Made by a program: the position numbers and the translations under genes. Below are positions 1 through 8,266 of a stretch of DNA of 35,457 bases, piece after piece. The notes beneath the pieces were generated by a model. It worked only from the letters and a program-made list of their open reading frames with translations. It had not been told where the DNA came from and searched no databases. How positions within the stretch are numbered: the first letter of the stretch is position 1; each line of letters begins with the position of its first letter. The DNA is from an uncultured Ruminococcus sp. (GTDB taxonomy: Bacteria; Bacillota; Clostridia; Oscillospirales; Ruminococcaceae). The stretch spans positions 1 to 35,457 of the forward strand of contig CANQVK010000024.1 of assembly GCA_947627275.1 (NCBI GenBank), written 5' to 3'.

Positions 1-270
1 TTTTCAGCTTTTTCGGCAGCTTTTCTCTCAGCCTCGATACGAGCCTTTTCAGCTTTTTCGGCAGCTTTTCTCTCAGCCTCGATACGAGCCTTTTCAGCTT
101 TTTCGGCAGCTTTTCTCTCAGCTTCGATACGAGCCTTTTCGGCTTCTTCGGCAGCTTTTCTCTCAGCTTCGATACGAGCCTTTTCGGCTTCTTCGGCAGC
201 CTTTCTCTCAGCTTCGATACGAGCCTTTTCAGCTTCTTCGGCAGCTTTTCTTTCAGCTTCGATTCGTGCA
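1..270. repeat. 45-bp tandem repeat array inside a coding region
   Basis: Six consecutive 45-base units are visible at 1-45, 46-90, 91-135, 136-180, 181-225 and 226-270, and the array continues past the left edge. Units 1 and 2 are identical. The others differ mainly at an agctttttc/ggcttcttc position (Lys versus Glu) and at synonymous sites. A degenerate copy extends to about 315. Each unit encodes 15 residues in frame, so copy number can change without a frameshift. Confidence 0.95.
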
Positions 271-623
271 ATCTCGGCATCCCTTTCAGCCTTGATACGC
301 TCTCTTTCAGCCTGTTTTTCGGATTCGAGACGTTCCTTCTCCTTCTGTTTTTCTTTTTCTCTGATAGCCTCATAATCGGGAAGTTCATGAGAAATTACAA
401 TTTTTTTCTTTGGTTTTGATTCATTTGCTGACTCTTCGGGAACAGATTTTTTTCCGTTTTTGTCCGAAGTCAGGGAAGAAAGCAGGTCGTCAACGGACAT
501 TTTGTCGATCTTTCTGTCCGAAAGCTTTGGGATAGGCTTAGGTTCGGGATTTTTCGGCGATTCAAGAGGTTTGCCGCTTTTCAGGTTATTAAGCATATCG
601 TCAATATCTTTTCTGATAGCCAT
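1..623 (-). CDS. Coiled-coil protein with 15-residue tandem repeats (partial, C-terminus outside window)
   Basis: The reading frame starts with ATG at 621-623, preceded by GGAGATAATT, and stays open to the window edge, so about 207 residues are visible and the C-terminus is missing. The N-terminal ~85 residues are charged and begin [19 protein letters not shown]; they include the segment [10 protein letters not shown]. From about residue 115 the protein becomes Glu/Lys/Arg/Ala rich. It then turns into near-identical 15-residue units of the type [15 protein letters not shown], which should form one long charged helix or coiled coil, like the middle domain of TolA-type proteins. No signal peptide or membrane segment is visible in this part. 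Function is unknown. It lies 85 bases downstream of proA on the same strand without an obvious terminator between, so read-through from the proline operon is possible. The frame is certain; the role is not. Confidence 0.85.
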   Translation of the reverse strand, partial: MAIRKDIDDMLNNLKSGKPLESPKNPEPKPIPKLSDRKIDKMSVDDLLSSLTSDKNGKKSVPEESANESKPKKKIVISHELPDYEAIREKEKQKEKERLESEKQAERERIKAERDAEIARIEAERKAAEEAEKARIEAERKAAEEAEKARIEAERKAAEEAEKARIEAERKAAEKAEKARIEAERKAAEKAEKARIEAERKAAEKAE

Positions 624-708
624 AATTATCTCCTTAATAAAAAATAAAACAAAATAGCACCTTTATTGATTTCTGTCTGATTTAATGATAATTTGTATAT
701 ATTCGCTG

Positions 709-1956
709 CTATCTGATCTGACCGCTGCCGTCAATAAGATATTTAACGGTAGTAAGCTCCGTCAGACCCATAGGACCTCTTGCGTGGAGCTTTTGTGTAG
801 ATATTCCGATTTCTGCGCCAAAGCCAAATTCTCCGCCGTCTGTGAAACGTGTGGAGGCATTGACATAAACTGCCGCCGCATCAACCTCTCTCTGAAATTT
901 CCGTGCAGCGTCAAGGGACTGCGTTACGATACACTCGGAATGGCGTGTGCTGTATTTTCGGATATGAGCGATAGCCTCGTCGATAGAGTCCACGACCTTT
1001 ACAGCGATAATATAGTCGTTAAATTCCTTTGCATATTCGGCGTCAGTGGCTTTTTCAACCGAATTTCCGAGAATTTTGATAGTTTCGTCGCAGCCGAACA
1101 TTTTAACGTTGTGGGATTTGAAACGTTCCGCAATGATCGGCAGAAATTCATTAGCCACGGATTTGTGAACAAGCAGACTTTCAATGGCATTGCATACCGA
1201 AGGACGCTGAGTTTTTGCGTTGTCGGTGATATTTGCCGCCATATCAAGGTCGGCTGTCTCGTCAACATAAACGTGGCAGTTGCCCGCGCCTGTCTCGATA
1301 ACGGGGACGGTAGCAGTCGTCACGACAGCCTGTATCAGTCTTGCGCTTCCTCGTGGGATAAGAACGTCCACATAGCCGTTCAGCTTCATAAGCTCGTTTG
1401 TCGTCTCACGGGAGGTGTTTTCCACTACCTGAATTACATCGGCAGGCAGACCGCAGCTTTCAAGAGCTTCACGCATTATTTTTCCAAGGCATATATTGGA
1501 AAAAATAGCTTCTTTGCCGCCTTTGAGTATGACGGCGTTTCCTGCTTTAAGGCAAAGTGCGGCAGCGTCTACGGTAACGTTGGGACGCGACTCGAAAATA
1601 ATGCCTATTACTCCCAATGGAACACGGGTCTTTGTTATCCTAAGACCGTTCGGACGTGTGAAACCGTCTATGACCTGACCTATAGGGTCGTTGAGCGCGA
1701 TAAGCTCGTCAACTCCCTTTGCGATGCCTGCAATACGTGCTTCATCAAGTTTAAGGCGATCCTGCATGGCTTCGGACATGCCGTTTTCCTTAGCCGCCTG
1801 CAAGTCCTTTGCATTTTCGGAGATTATCAGAGCGGTATTATCAGTCAGAGCGCGTGAAATAGCTGCAAGAGCCGCATTTTTTACGCTCGTTGAAGCCGAA
1901 CAGATGATCGGTTCGGCTGCTTTTGCTTTTATACCGAGATTTAGTGTATAGTTCAT
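709..1956 (-). CDS. proA: Glutamate-5-semialdehyde dehydrogenase (gamma-glutamyl phosphate reductase)
   Basis: Second step of proline synthesis: NADPH-dependent reduction of gamma-glutamyl phosphate to glutamate 5-semialdehyde in the cytoplasm. The 415-residue length is normal for ProA. Visible family signatures include the cofactor-region segment GVIGIIFESRPNVTVDAA, followed by KGGKEAIFSN. The motif ETGAGNCHVYVDE is also present, and the catalytic-cysteine segment is KTQRPSVCNA. The start ATG at 1954-1956 has GAGGTGAA just upstream (1960-1967). It begins 12 bases after the proB stop, so the two are translated from one message in the order proB-proA. Nothing looks truncated. Confidence 0.97.
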   Translation of the reverse strand: MNYTLNLGIKAKAAEPIICSASTSVKNAALAAISRALTDNTALIISENAKDLQAAKENGMSEAMQDRLKLDEARIAGIAKGVDELIALNDPIGQVIDGFTRPNGLRITKTRVPLGVIGIIFESRPNVTVDAAALCLKAGNAVILKGGKEAIFSNICLGKIMREALESCGLPADVIQVVENTSRETTNELMKLNGYVDVLIPRGSARLIQAVVTTATVPVIETGAGNCHVYVDETADLDMAANITDNAKTQRPSVCNAIESLLVHKSVANEFLPIIAERFKSHNVKMFGCDETIKILGNSVEKATDAEYAKEFNDYIIAVKVVDSIDEAIAHIRKYSTRHSECIVTQSLDAARKFQREVDAAAVYVNASTRFTDGGEFGFGAEIGISTQKLHARGPMGLTELTTVKYLIDGSGQIR

Positions 1957-1968
1957 AAATTCACCTCA

Positions 1969-2778
1969 TTATTTGTTACAGTTAGATAAAAAAATCGTTC
2001 CGATCTCTTTGTTTTCAAACAGATCGTACAAAAGTTCGGGATCTTTTCCGTTCATGATCACCATGTCGATACCGGCGTCAGCGGCAATTTTAGCGGCGTT
2101 TATTTTGGTGGACATGCCGCCCGTCCCAAGCTTTGTGCCTGCGCCGCCTGCCGCATTTTCAATTTCGGGAGTGATCGCATCCACGACGGAGATCGGCTTT
2201 GCGTCGGGATTTGTACGGGGATCGTCAGTGTACAGGCAGTCTATGTCGGACAGGATCAGCAGCAGATCCGCACCCGAAAGAGACGCCACAAGCGCCGACA
2301 GAGAGTCGTTTTCGCCTATTTCAAGTTCCAGCTCATCAATTGAAATGGAGTCGTTTTCGTTGACGATTGGTATAACGCCCATACTTACTAGAGTTTCAAC
2401 GGTATTCTTGAAATTCTCGCAGTGGCAGGGATTGCTGATAATGGTTTTTGTCAGCAGTATCTGAGCCACGGTAACGCTGTATTTCTCGAACATATCGTCA
2501 TATACGTGCATAAGCTCGCATTGACCTACCGCCGCGACCGCCTGTTTCAGCTTAGTTTCCTTTGGCTTGGCGGAAAGTCCGAGTTTTCCCGTACCGAGAC
2601 CGACTGCGCCTGATGATACCATAATTATTTCTCTGCCCGAGTTATGCAGGTCGGAGATAACACGGACGAGGTTCGTCATTCGGCGTATATTCAGCTTTCC
2701 CGTAGCGTGAGCAAGGGTAGACGTGCCTAATTTTATTACGATTCGCTTTTTATCCGAGATCGTTCTCATTTGTATCAA
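1969..2778 (-). CDS. proB: Glutamate 5-kinase, short form without PUA domain
   Basis: Phosphorylates glutamate to gamma-glutamyl phosphate, the first committed and usually proline-inhibited step of proline synthesis. The amino-acid-kinase fold is shown by RIVIKLGTSTLAH near the N-terminus, MVSSGAVGLG, the substrate-loop segment PIVNENDSIS, and the nucleotide segment GTGGMSTKINAAKIA. At about 267 residues it has the kinase domain only; the C-terminal PUA domain of the E. coli type is absent, as in many Clostridia. The start is ambiguous. TTG at 2776-2778 lies only 3 bases after AAGGA, while ATG at 2767-2769 lies 12 bases after it. I favour the ATG (MRTISDKKRIV) on codon grounds, which would give 1969-2769. 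It follows the dehydrogenase gene by 11 bases and precedes proA. Confidence 0.96.
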   Translation of the reverse strand: MIQMRTISDKKRIVIKLGTSTLAHATGKLNIRRMTNLVRVISDLHNSGREIIMVSSGAVGLGTGKLGLSAKPKETKLKQAVAAVGQCELMHVYDDMFEKYSVTVAQILLTKTIISNPCHCENFKNTVETLVSMGVIPIVNENDSISIDELELEIGENDSLSALVASLSGADLLLILSDIDCLYTDDPRTNPDAKPISVVDAITPEIENAAGGAGTKLGTGGMSTKINAAKIAADAGIDMVIMNGKDPELLYDLFENKEIGTIFLSNCNK

Positions 2779-2789
2779 ACATCCTTAAA

Positions 2790-3740
2790 TCAATTAACTT
2801 TATTTTGCGGAGTACCGTTCAGCCATTGGCGAATATTTTCGCAGACTATGTTCAGCAGACGTACTCTCGTTTCATATGCCGCCCATGCCGTATGGGGCGT
2901 GATCACGCAGTTTTTGGCGAATTTCAGCGGAGTGTCGGGAGACATTGGTTCATTTTCGAGGACATCGAGATATGCCCCTGCGATAATGCCGCTGTTAAGA
3001 GCGTCGGATAGATCCTTCTCGTTTACGACCGCTCCTCTGGAAGTGTTGATAAGTACTGCCGAGGACTTCATTTTACGCAGAAGATCGGCGTTTACCATGT
3101 ATTTTGTATCGGTTGTCAGAGGACAATGAAGCGTGAGAAAATCTGCGTTTTTTACGGCTGAGTCCATATCGCAGACTTCATAAGGGCAGCCTTCGGGAAC
3201 TGTTCTCGTATTCACGAGGATACGCATACCGAAAGCGTTTCCGATTTCCGCTGTCCGTCTGCCGATAGAGCCGAAGCCGATAATCGACAGAGTTTTGCCG
3301 TTCAGCTCGGCGGTAGGTATCGGAAAATATGAGAAACAGGGGGAATTTTCCCATTCGCCGTTTTTGACAGCTTTGTCATAGCTTCGTATACGGCTGCAAA
3401 AGTCCAGTATATAGGCAAATACCTGCTGTGCAACGGCATTGGTCGAATACTGCCCTGCATTGCAGACTGTTATGCCCTTATGAGAGGCGTATTCAATGTC
3501 AATATTGTTGAAGCCTGTGGCGAAAAGTCCGATATACCGCAGATTTGGACAACTGTCCATGATCTCTTTCGTTATGATCGTCTTATTGCACAGCACGATC
3601 TCAGCGTTGCCTATGCGTTGGGTAACGTCGTTGGGGGCGGTAAGCTGATATACCGATATATCGCCAAATTCTCTGAATACTTCGGGGGAAAGGTCATCGC
3701 CCGAACACATGGTCGCCCAATCGAGGATAACAGTTTTCAT
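2790..3740 (-). CDS. D-2-hydroxyacid dehydrogenase (glycerate dehydrogenase / hydroxypyruvate reductase-like)
   Basis: NAD(P)-dependent reduction of a 2-oxoacid to a D-2-hydroxyacid. The 316-residue protein has the family's two-domain plan. The Rossmann motif is GFGSIGRRTAEIGNAFG. Catalytic residues appear as Arg in LINTSRGAVVN, Glu in DVLENEP and His in ITPHTAWAA. The HTAWAA form and the C-terminal NIRQWLNGTPQNKVN resemble the HprA/glycerate dehydrogenase branch more than SerA, and there is no ACT domain. Substrate specificity cannot be read from the sequence; D-lactate or other oxoacid reduction is an alternative. Its ATG overlaps the stop of the upstream membrane protein by four bases (3737-3740), which indicates translational coupling. 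proB follows within 11 bases. Confidence 0.9.
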   Translation of the reverse strand: MKTVILDWATMCSGDDLSPEVFREFGDISVYQLTAPNDVTQRIGNAEIVLCNKTIITKEIMDSCPNLRYIGLFATGFNNIDIEYASHKGITVCNAGQYSTNAVAQQVFAYILDFCSRIRSYDKAVKNGEWENSPCFSYFPIPTAELNGKTLSIIGFGSIGRRTAEIGNAFGMRILVNTRTVPEGCPYEVCDMDSAVKNADFLTLHCPLTTDTKYMVNADLLRKMKSSAVLINTSRGAVVNEKDLSDALNSGIIAGAYLDVLENEPMSPDTPLKFAKNCVITPHTAWAAYETRVRLLNIVCENIRQWLNGTPQNKVN

Positions 3741-4102
3741 TCTTCTTCGGACTTTTCTTCGGGGGAGCTTTTTGCCGTTGCCTCAGCAGCCGGTTCGAGG
3801 GTTTCCGTATTTTTTTTCTTGAATATTATGGATGTTGCGGCTGCGGCGATGAGAAGCAGAAGCTCTATCGCACCGACAATGTAAAATCCCTGACGGCTCA
3901 GTTCGAGACGAAGCAGGAGGGAAATCGGAACGGCTATTGCCATGATAAGCTGAAAAGGTCTTTTATCAGTAAAAAATCTGAACAGAAAGAAAATGACAGC
4001 GATGATGACAAAGCCTATATGAAGCGGAGCGGGAAACGGAAAAAGGCTCGGATTTTCGACTTCCGTAAGCTCCATAGTTGTGAGTATATCAAAATTGAAC
4101 AT
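3737..4102 (-). CDS. Small three-helix membrane protein, function unknown
   Basis: A 121-residue protein that I do not recognise as a named family. It has three hydrophobic stretches: HIGFVIIAVIFFLFRFF, then LIMAIAVPISLLL, then FYIVGAIELLLLIAAAATSIIF. A charged, Glu/Lys-rich C-terminal tail ends SSPEEKSEEE. It begins with ATG at 4100-4102 after GGAG with six-base spacing. It is the first gene of the operon that continues with the 2-hydroxyacid dehydrogenase, proB and proA; the overlap with the dehydrogenase start is four bases. There is no signal peptide. A role connected with the dehydrogenase or proline genes is only suggested by position. Confidence 0.8.
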   Translation of the reverse strand: MFNFDILTTMELTEVENPSLFPFPAPLHIGFVIIAVIFFLFRFFTDKRPFQLIMAIAVPISLLLRLELSRQGFYIVGAIELLLLIAAAATSIIFKKKNTETLEPAAEATAKSSPEEKSEEE

Positions 4103-4181
4103 AGAAACTCCAATCTGAACTGCATTTGCGGCACGCAGTCAAGCCAAATTTTCAAAAACAGCCAAAAGCCTATCAAGAATT

Positions 4182-4210
4182 ATTATATCACACCATAAAA
4201 AAAATTTCAA
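4182..4210 (-). promoter_or_regulatory. Sigma-A promoter of the membrane protein-dehydrogenase-proBA operon
   Basis: On the minus strand TTGAAA (4205-4210) and TATAAT (4182-4187) are separated by exactly 17 bases. The transcript would start near 4175 and have a leader of about 70 bases before the ATG at 4102. Confidence 0.85.
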
Positions 4211-4259
4211 CCTTTTTTATAAAAAAAGACTTAATTACCGTTAAAATGCACAATAATTC

Positions 4260-4278
4260 AATTTTGTGAGACAAAATT
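4260..4278. repeat. AT-rich inverted repeat, possible operator between divergent promoters
   Basis: AATTTTGT at 4260-4267 and ACAAAATT at 4271-4278 form a perfect 8-bp inverted repeat with a GAG spacer. It lies between the minus-strand operon promoter (ending 4210) and the rny promoter (starting 4355). It could be a regulator site, but AT-rich DNA gives such repeats by chance. Confidence 0.35.
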
Positions 4279-4354
4279 TGCTTGATCGAAACATATTGTG
4301 AATTGGTTATCAAAATTAAATTTTATTGTTTTGTAATAATCTGACGAAAAGCTA

Positions 4355-4383
4355 TTGACAATCCTGTGAAAAAAGTGTATAAT
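4355..4383 (+). promoter_or_regulatory. Consensus sigma-A promoter of rny
   Basis: TTGACA at 4355-4360 and TATAAT at 4378-4383 with a 17-base spacer: a perfect consensus. Transcription would start near 4390, giving a leader of about 280 bases before the rny start at 4673. I see no other gene in that leader beyond a 17-codon open frame at 4388, which is too close to the start site to be convincing. Confidence 0.92.
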
Positions 4384-4389
4384 AAATAT

Positions 4390-4672
4390 GTTGTATTTTG
4401 CAGAAATATTGCTTTCAGGCAGTAATGCAGCTTTGTTTTAAATCATTTCGATGGGGAGTCCATTCGGGAGAAGATATATAACAAAATCAGGACTTTTTGT
4501 CCAATGACTCGAAAGACTGCGGAGTATAGGTCTTTCATAAATATATATTAAAATAAAATAATGCGGCATTTATCGCCTGCGGCAATATAAGTTATATGAT
4601 ACAAACTAAACTATATTGCTAAGGATTTTTCGATGCTTCGGAATTTCCTTAATGAAGGAGGTAATGCACTGT
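4390..4672 (+). promoter_or_regulatory. Long structured 5' leader of rny
   Basis: About 283 untranslated bases lie between the predicted start site and the rny ATG. Small hairpins are visible. GGAC/GTCC closes a five-T loop near 4490-4502. GAAAGAC/GTCTTTC is near 4512-4537. Another hairpin runs from AAGGA at 4621 to TCCTT at 4646-4650. The same CCTT can instead pair with the AAGG of the ribosome site at 4655-4658 across an AATG loop. No known riboswitch family was recognised. Confidence 0.5.
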
Positions 4673-6250
4673 ATGGATCCTGTTATTGCTATTGTACTGA
4701 TCCTTGCCGCCTTGATAGCCGGTGCGGCAGCAGGCGGTTTTCTTGCCTACAAAAAAGGTGTGACTGCCGGCGTTGAACAGCGCAAGCGCGAGGCTGAGGC
4801 TGTTATCGGTTCTGCGGAAAAGCAGGCTGAACGTATCGTCGCCGATGCTGAAAAAGATGCCGATACCAAGAAGAAAAGCGCTTTGATAGAGGCTAAGGAC
4901 GAAATCCACAAGCTTCGCAGCGAGGCGGATCGTGAAATCAAGGATCGCAGATCCGAGCTGTCCCGTCAGGAAAGACGCATGCAGCAGAAGGAGGAAAATC
5001 TCGACAAGAAAACCGATAACCTTGAAAAAAAAGAGGACACTCTAAATCAGAAGATAAAGAGCGCCGACGAAAAACTCAAGGAAGCCGAGCAGATCAAAAG
5101 GTCCGAAATGGACGTTCTGGAGCGTATTTCGGAATTTACAAAAGATCAGGCTAAGGAATACATACTCTCCAAGCTGGAGGACGATCTTGTACACGAGAAG
5201 GCTGTGAAAATAGCCTCCTACGAGCAGCAGCTCAAGGATGAATGCAACGAAAGGGCGAGAAGTCAGATCTCTCTTGCCATTGCGAAGGTTGCGGCGGATC
5301 AGGTCTCGGAAGCGGCAGTTTCCGTTGTTCCGCTGCCCAGTGACGAAATGAAGGGACGTATTATAGGACGAGAGGGACGCAACATAAGAACTCTCGAAAC
5401 TCTTACGGGAGTCGATCTTATTATTGATGACACACCCGAAGCCATTACTCTTTCATGTTTCGATCAGATACGCCGTGAGGTGGCGAGGATCGCGCTTGAA
5501 AAGCTTATAGCCGACGGAAGGATACACCCTGCGCGTATCGAGGAAATGGTAGACAAGGCGCGCCGTGAAGTTGAGTACCGTATAAAGCAGGAGGGCGAGC
5601 GTGCAGTCATCGAAACAAATGTTCACGGGATCAATCACGAGCTTATCAAGCTTCTCGGACGGCTTAAATTCCGTACAAGCTACAGGCAGAACGTTCTTGA
5701 CCATTCTATCGAGGTCGCTAAGCTTTGCGGAGTGCTGGCAGCCGAATTGGGAGTTGACGCAAATGTGGCAAGACGCGCGGGACTTCTCCATGACATCGGT
5801 AAGGCTCTGACCTCCGAAATAGAAGGTTCACACGTACAGATAGGCGTTGACGTATGTAAAAAATACAACGAAAGCCAAGTTGTTATCCATGCTGTTGAAG
5901 CTCACCACAATGATGTTGAGCCGAAAACGGTGATCGCCTGTATCGTTCAGGCAGCCGACGCAATATCCGCTGCAAGACCTGCCGCGCGAAGCGAGAATTA
6001 CGAAAGCTATATCAAGAGACTTCAGAAGCTTGAAGAAATCTGCAATTCCTATAACGGAGTTGAAAAATGCTTTGCCGTACAGGCAGGACGTGAAGTCAGA
6101 ATCATGGTCGTTCCCGAGATCATCAACGATGAGAAGATGGTGCTTGTTGCGAGACAGATCGCACAGCAGATCGAGGCTGAGATGGATTATCCGGGACAGA
6201 TCAAGGTCAACCTTATAAGGGAGAGCCGAGTTACCGACTACGCAAAATAA
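4673..6250 (+). CDS. rny: Ribonuclease Y (membrane-anchored endoribonuclease)
   Basis: RNase Y starts bulk mRNA decay in many Firmicutes and sits on the inner face of the membrane. The order is standard. An N-terminal membrane helix ([21 protein letters not shown]) is followed by a long Lys/Glu coiled coil to about residue 190. The KH domain is next, marked by [19 protein letters not shown] near residue 225. An HD domain follows, with [11 protein letters not shown] and the catalytic LLHDIGK near residue 375. I chose ATG 4673 because AAGGAGGT (4655-4662) is 10 bases upstream, giving 525 residues, the usual size. The upstream in-frame starts at 4616 and 4664 would place coding sequence through or directly against the ribosome site. 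It has its own consensus promoter and terminator, so it is probably monocistronic. Confidence 0.97.
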   Translation: MDPVIAIVLILAALIAGAAAGGFLAYKKGVTAGVEQRKREAEAVIGSAEKQAERIVADAEKDADTKKKSALIEAKDEIHKLRSEADREIKDRRSELSRQERRMQQKEENLDKKTDNLEKKEDTLNQKIKSADEKLKEAEQIKRSEMDVLERISEFTKDQAKEYILSKLEDDLVHEKAVKIASYEQQLKDECNERARSQISLAIAKVAADQVSEAAVSVVPLPSDEMKGRIIGREGRNIRTLETLTGVDLIIDDTPEAITLSCFDQIRREVARIALEKLIADGRIHPARIEEMVDKARREVEYRIKQEGERAVIETNVHGINHELIKLLGRLKFRTSYRQNVLDHSIEVAKLCGVLAAELGVDANVARRAGLLHDIGKALTSEIEGSHVQIGVDVCKKYNESQVVIHAVEAHHNDVEPKTVIACIVQAADAISAARPAARSENYESYIKRLQKLEEICNSYNGVEKCFAVQAGREVRIMVVPEIINDEKMVLVARQIAQQIEAEMDYPGQIKVNLIRESRVTDYAK

Positions 6251-6256
6251 GCGAAT

Positions 6257-6290
6257 TACTGCGGATGGTATGCGTCCGCAGTATTTTTTT
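6257..6290 (+). terminator. Intrinsic terminator after rny
   Basis: An 11-bp stem (6257-6267 with 6273-6283, one G-T pair, 5-base loop) is followed by seven T residues, starting seven bases after the rny stop. Confidence 0.93.
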
Positions 6291-6332
6291 AGGGAAAAGT
6301 TTCAGACCTGTTAATAATTGGAGGGTGGTTAA

Positions 6333-8018
6333 GTGATCAAAATATTTAAAAAGCTTGCAGTCAGTTTAGCTTCTATAGTTGCTGCGTCTGCTGCGGCGTT
6401 CTCGATAACCTCTTTCGCAGGTTGGGAACAAATCGGATTTTTGGGAGATCTGAACAACGACAGGAAACTTACCGTTGCGGATATGGTCATAATGACGAAG
6501 CATCTTCTGTGCGACGAAAGTCTTACGGAAAAAAACGGCTATGATCTTGCCGGAAAATTTATCGGAATACAGGGTAAGGACGGTTTTCTTGCCGAAGAAT
6601 TTCTCGAAACCGCCGATGTAAATCAGGACGGGCGGATAGATATTTACGATATGATCTTTCTTAGAAAAGCTGTATTGGCAAGCGGTTACGGAATGGATGT
6701 GTGGGAGTGGAAGGAAGAATCTGCCGTAACGCAGACCACCGTATCAGCTTCAACTCAGACTGCGCCGATGTCTACGACTGTGACAGCGGCTCCCGAGTTT
6801 ATTTCTCCGCCGATCTACGACCTTTACGGTTCGCTTCCGTCACAGGGAGAGGCGGAGATCGCAGTGTTCTATGTTGATTTTCCCGACTGTAAATACGATT
6901 ACATGCCGACTGCCTCGGAAATCGAGAAATTCGTCTTCGGAAATGCCAATGAGAACGATCCGAACTATCCTTTTGAAAGTATGAGCGCATTTTACGATCG
7001 TTCCTCAAAGGGAGCAATGAAGCTGAAGGGCAAGGCGTATACTTACACTACTAAGCAGAATAAAGCCGCATATGAGGGCGATGTGTGGCATGTCGCTCTT
7101 GTGGACGAAATAATCTCGGAATTTGATGCGTCCGTTGACTTTTCCGAATTTGACGGCGACGGCGACAAGGTCATAGACGCTGTACTTATAAGTGTTCCGA
7201 CCGCTGCCGGCGATGATAATTGGTGGGCTTCTGCCGGAGCTTTCGGAGGAGAAACGCAAAACAGAGCCGACGGTATGGACATCGGTCATGTTATCGTGGG
7301 CAACGCTCAGATAGAGTCGGCAGACGATCACAGGAACTTTAACAGCTCATATCTCCACGAAATGGGACATTGCATGGGACTTCCCGATTTTTACCTCTAC
7401 GGTACTGACGATTTTCAGGGTATGCACGGTTCGGCAGGCTTTGAGATGATGGACGACGCTATATGCGACTTCGGGGCGGCGTCCAAGCTGATGCTGGGGT
7501 GGTACGCTCCCGAACAGGTACAGGTCTACAGAAAATCTGACGGTACAAAGAAGTTTACATTGAAAAGCGGTCAGACAAATGACGGAAATTGTCTGATAAT
7601 ACCTGTGGGGAATCTGAATAAAAATTATAACTCGGAATTTTTTATACTGGAATATACAGACCTGAGCGGAAATAACAAGGGGCTTACCGACGAGTGGTGG
7701 CGTTCCACAGGCAGCGGCGTTAGAATGTATCACGTTGAAGCCGCTGTCACAGGGGATTACTGGTACAATACCTATAAATATTCCAGTGGAAACGATGAAG
7801 CGACCAATAACAATAACGGCAGACGGTTTATACGGCTCGTCGGCGAGGGCGCGGACGAAACGGATAATTTATTCCGTACAGGCGCAGTAATAGACAGCGG
7901 TACGCCTGACTTTAAAGCTTACGACGCTAACGGCGGACGCACGGCAGATATGGGAATTACCGTTAATATAGGCGAAAAGAACGGCGATTCCTACGAAATA
8001 ACAGTTTCGGCAGATTAA
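6333..8018 (+). CDS. Secreted M6-like zinc metalloprotease with N-terminal type I dockerin
   Basis: A 561-residue secreted protein. The signal peptide starts MIKIFKKLAVSLASIVAA and ends near SITSFA. Residues ~36-115 form a dockerin with two F-hand calcium loops, DLNNDRKLTVADMV and DVNQDGRIDIYDMIFLRKAV. A Thr-rich linker follows (about 128-150). The rest matches the M6 (immune inhibitor A-like) protease plan. The zinc motif HEMGHCMGLPD places His342, Glu343, His346 and Asp352. The start is GTG at 6333, eight bases after GGAGG. The dockerin should attach the enzyme to a cohesin-bearing scaffold at the cell surface. Only 42 bases separate the rny terminator from the start and I see no clear promoter there. 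The substrate is unknown. Confidence 0.92.
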   Translation: MIKIFKKLAVSLASIVAASAAAFSITSFAGWEQIGFLGDLNNDRKLTVADMVIMTKHLLCDESLTEKNGYDLAGKFIGIQGKDGFLAEEFLETADVNQDGRIDIYDMIFLRKAVLASGYGMDVWEWKEESAVTQTTVSASTQTAPMSTTVTAAPEFISPPIYDLYGSLPSQGEAEIAVFYVDFPDCKYDYMPTASEIEKFVFGNANENDPNYPFESMSAFYDRSSKGAMKLKGKAYTYTTKQNKAAYEGDVWHVALVDEIISEFDASVDFSEFDGDGDKVIDAVLISVPTAAGDDNWWASAGAFGGETQNRADGMDIGHVIVGNAQIESADDHRNFNSSYLHEMGHCMGLPDFYLYGTDDFQGMHGSAGFEMMDDAICDFGAASKLMLGWYAPEQVQVYRKSDGTKKFTLKSGQTNDGNCLIIPVGNLNKNYNSEFFILEYTDLSGNNKGLTDEWWRSTGSGVRMYHVEAAVTGDYWYNTYKYSSGNDEATNNNNGRRFIRLVGEGADETDNLFRTGAVIDSGTPDFKAYDANGGRTADMGITVNIGEKNGDSYEITVSAD

Positions 8019-8103
8019 CCTGCCAAACTCGGGCTAAAATAAAAAATTAAATTATACCTCTTTGGAAGTTTCTTAGGAGGTCTGATGAAGCCTAATACTA
8101 ATC

Positions 8104-8257
8104 CACTATCCACAACTTAAGCAAACTAACATCGGGATTCCAAAGGGACGGTGTCCCTTTGGCGGAGTCCAGAGGCAGCGCCCTGCAAGAGAGGGCGTTT
8201 CCTATCAAGAACACGATATTACTAAAGAAAAAATAATCCCTTAAGTTGTAGACAGTG
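8104..8257. repeat. Hairpin-rich repeat, copy A, bounded by 18-bp imperfect inverted repeats
   Basis: CACTATCCACAACTTAAG (8104-8121) and CTTAAGTTGTAGACAGTG (8240-8257) are inverted repeats with two mismatches. Inside lies a perfect 10-bp hairpin, CCAAAGGGAC (8140-8149) with GTCCCTTTGG (8153-8162) and a 3-base loop. A GGCGGAGTCCAGAGGCA segment follows, then a CCCTGCAAGAGAGGG segment. All are shared with copy B (9931-10125, inverted) and partly with copy C (29611-29681). No protein is encoded. The size and ends resemble a non-autonomous mobile repeat, but a target duplication was not identified. Confidence 0.8.
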
Positions 8258-8266
8258 AATACTAAT

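Noticed and set aside
1..270. Regular repeats resembling a CRISPR array
   Set aside because: The 45-bp units are contiguous with no unique spacers and are in frame within a coding sequence.
685..1857. 390-codon open frame on the plus strand opposite proA
   Set aside because: It is the antisense of a clear ProA gene, Cys-rich and without any motif or ribosome site.
4388..4441. 17-codon open frame in the rny leader
   Set aside because: Its ATG lies at or before the predicted transcript start and has no ribosome site.
8061..8090. GTTTCTTAGGAGGTCT as another end of the lysC-leader element
   Set aside because: The match is short and partial, and the strong AGGAGG part can arise from ribosome-site-like sequence; not enough to call a copy.
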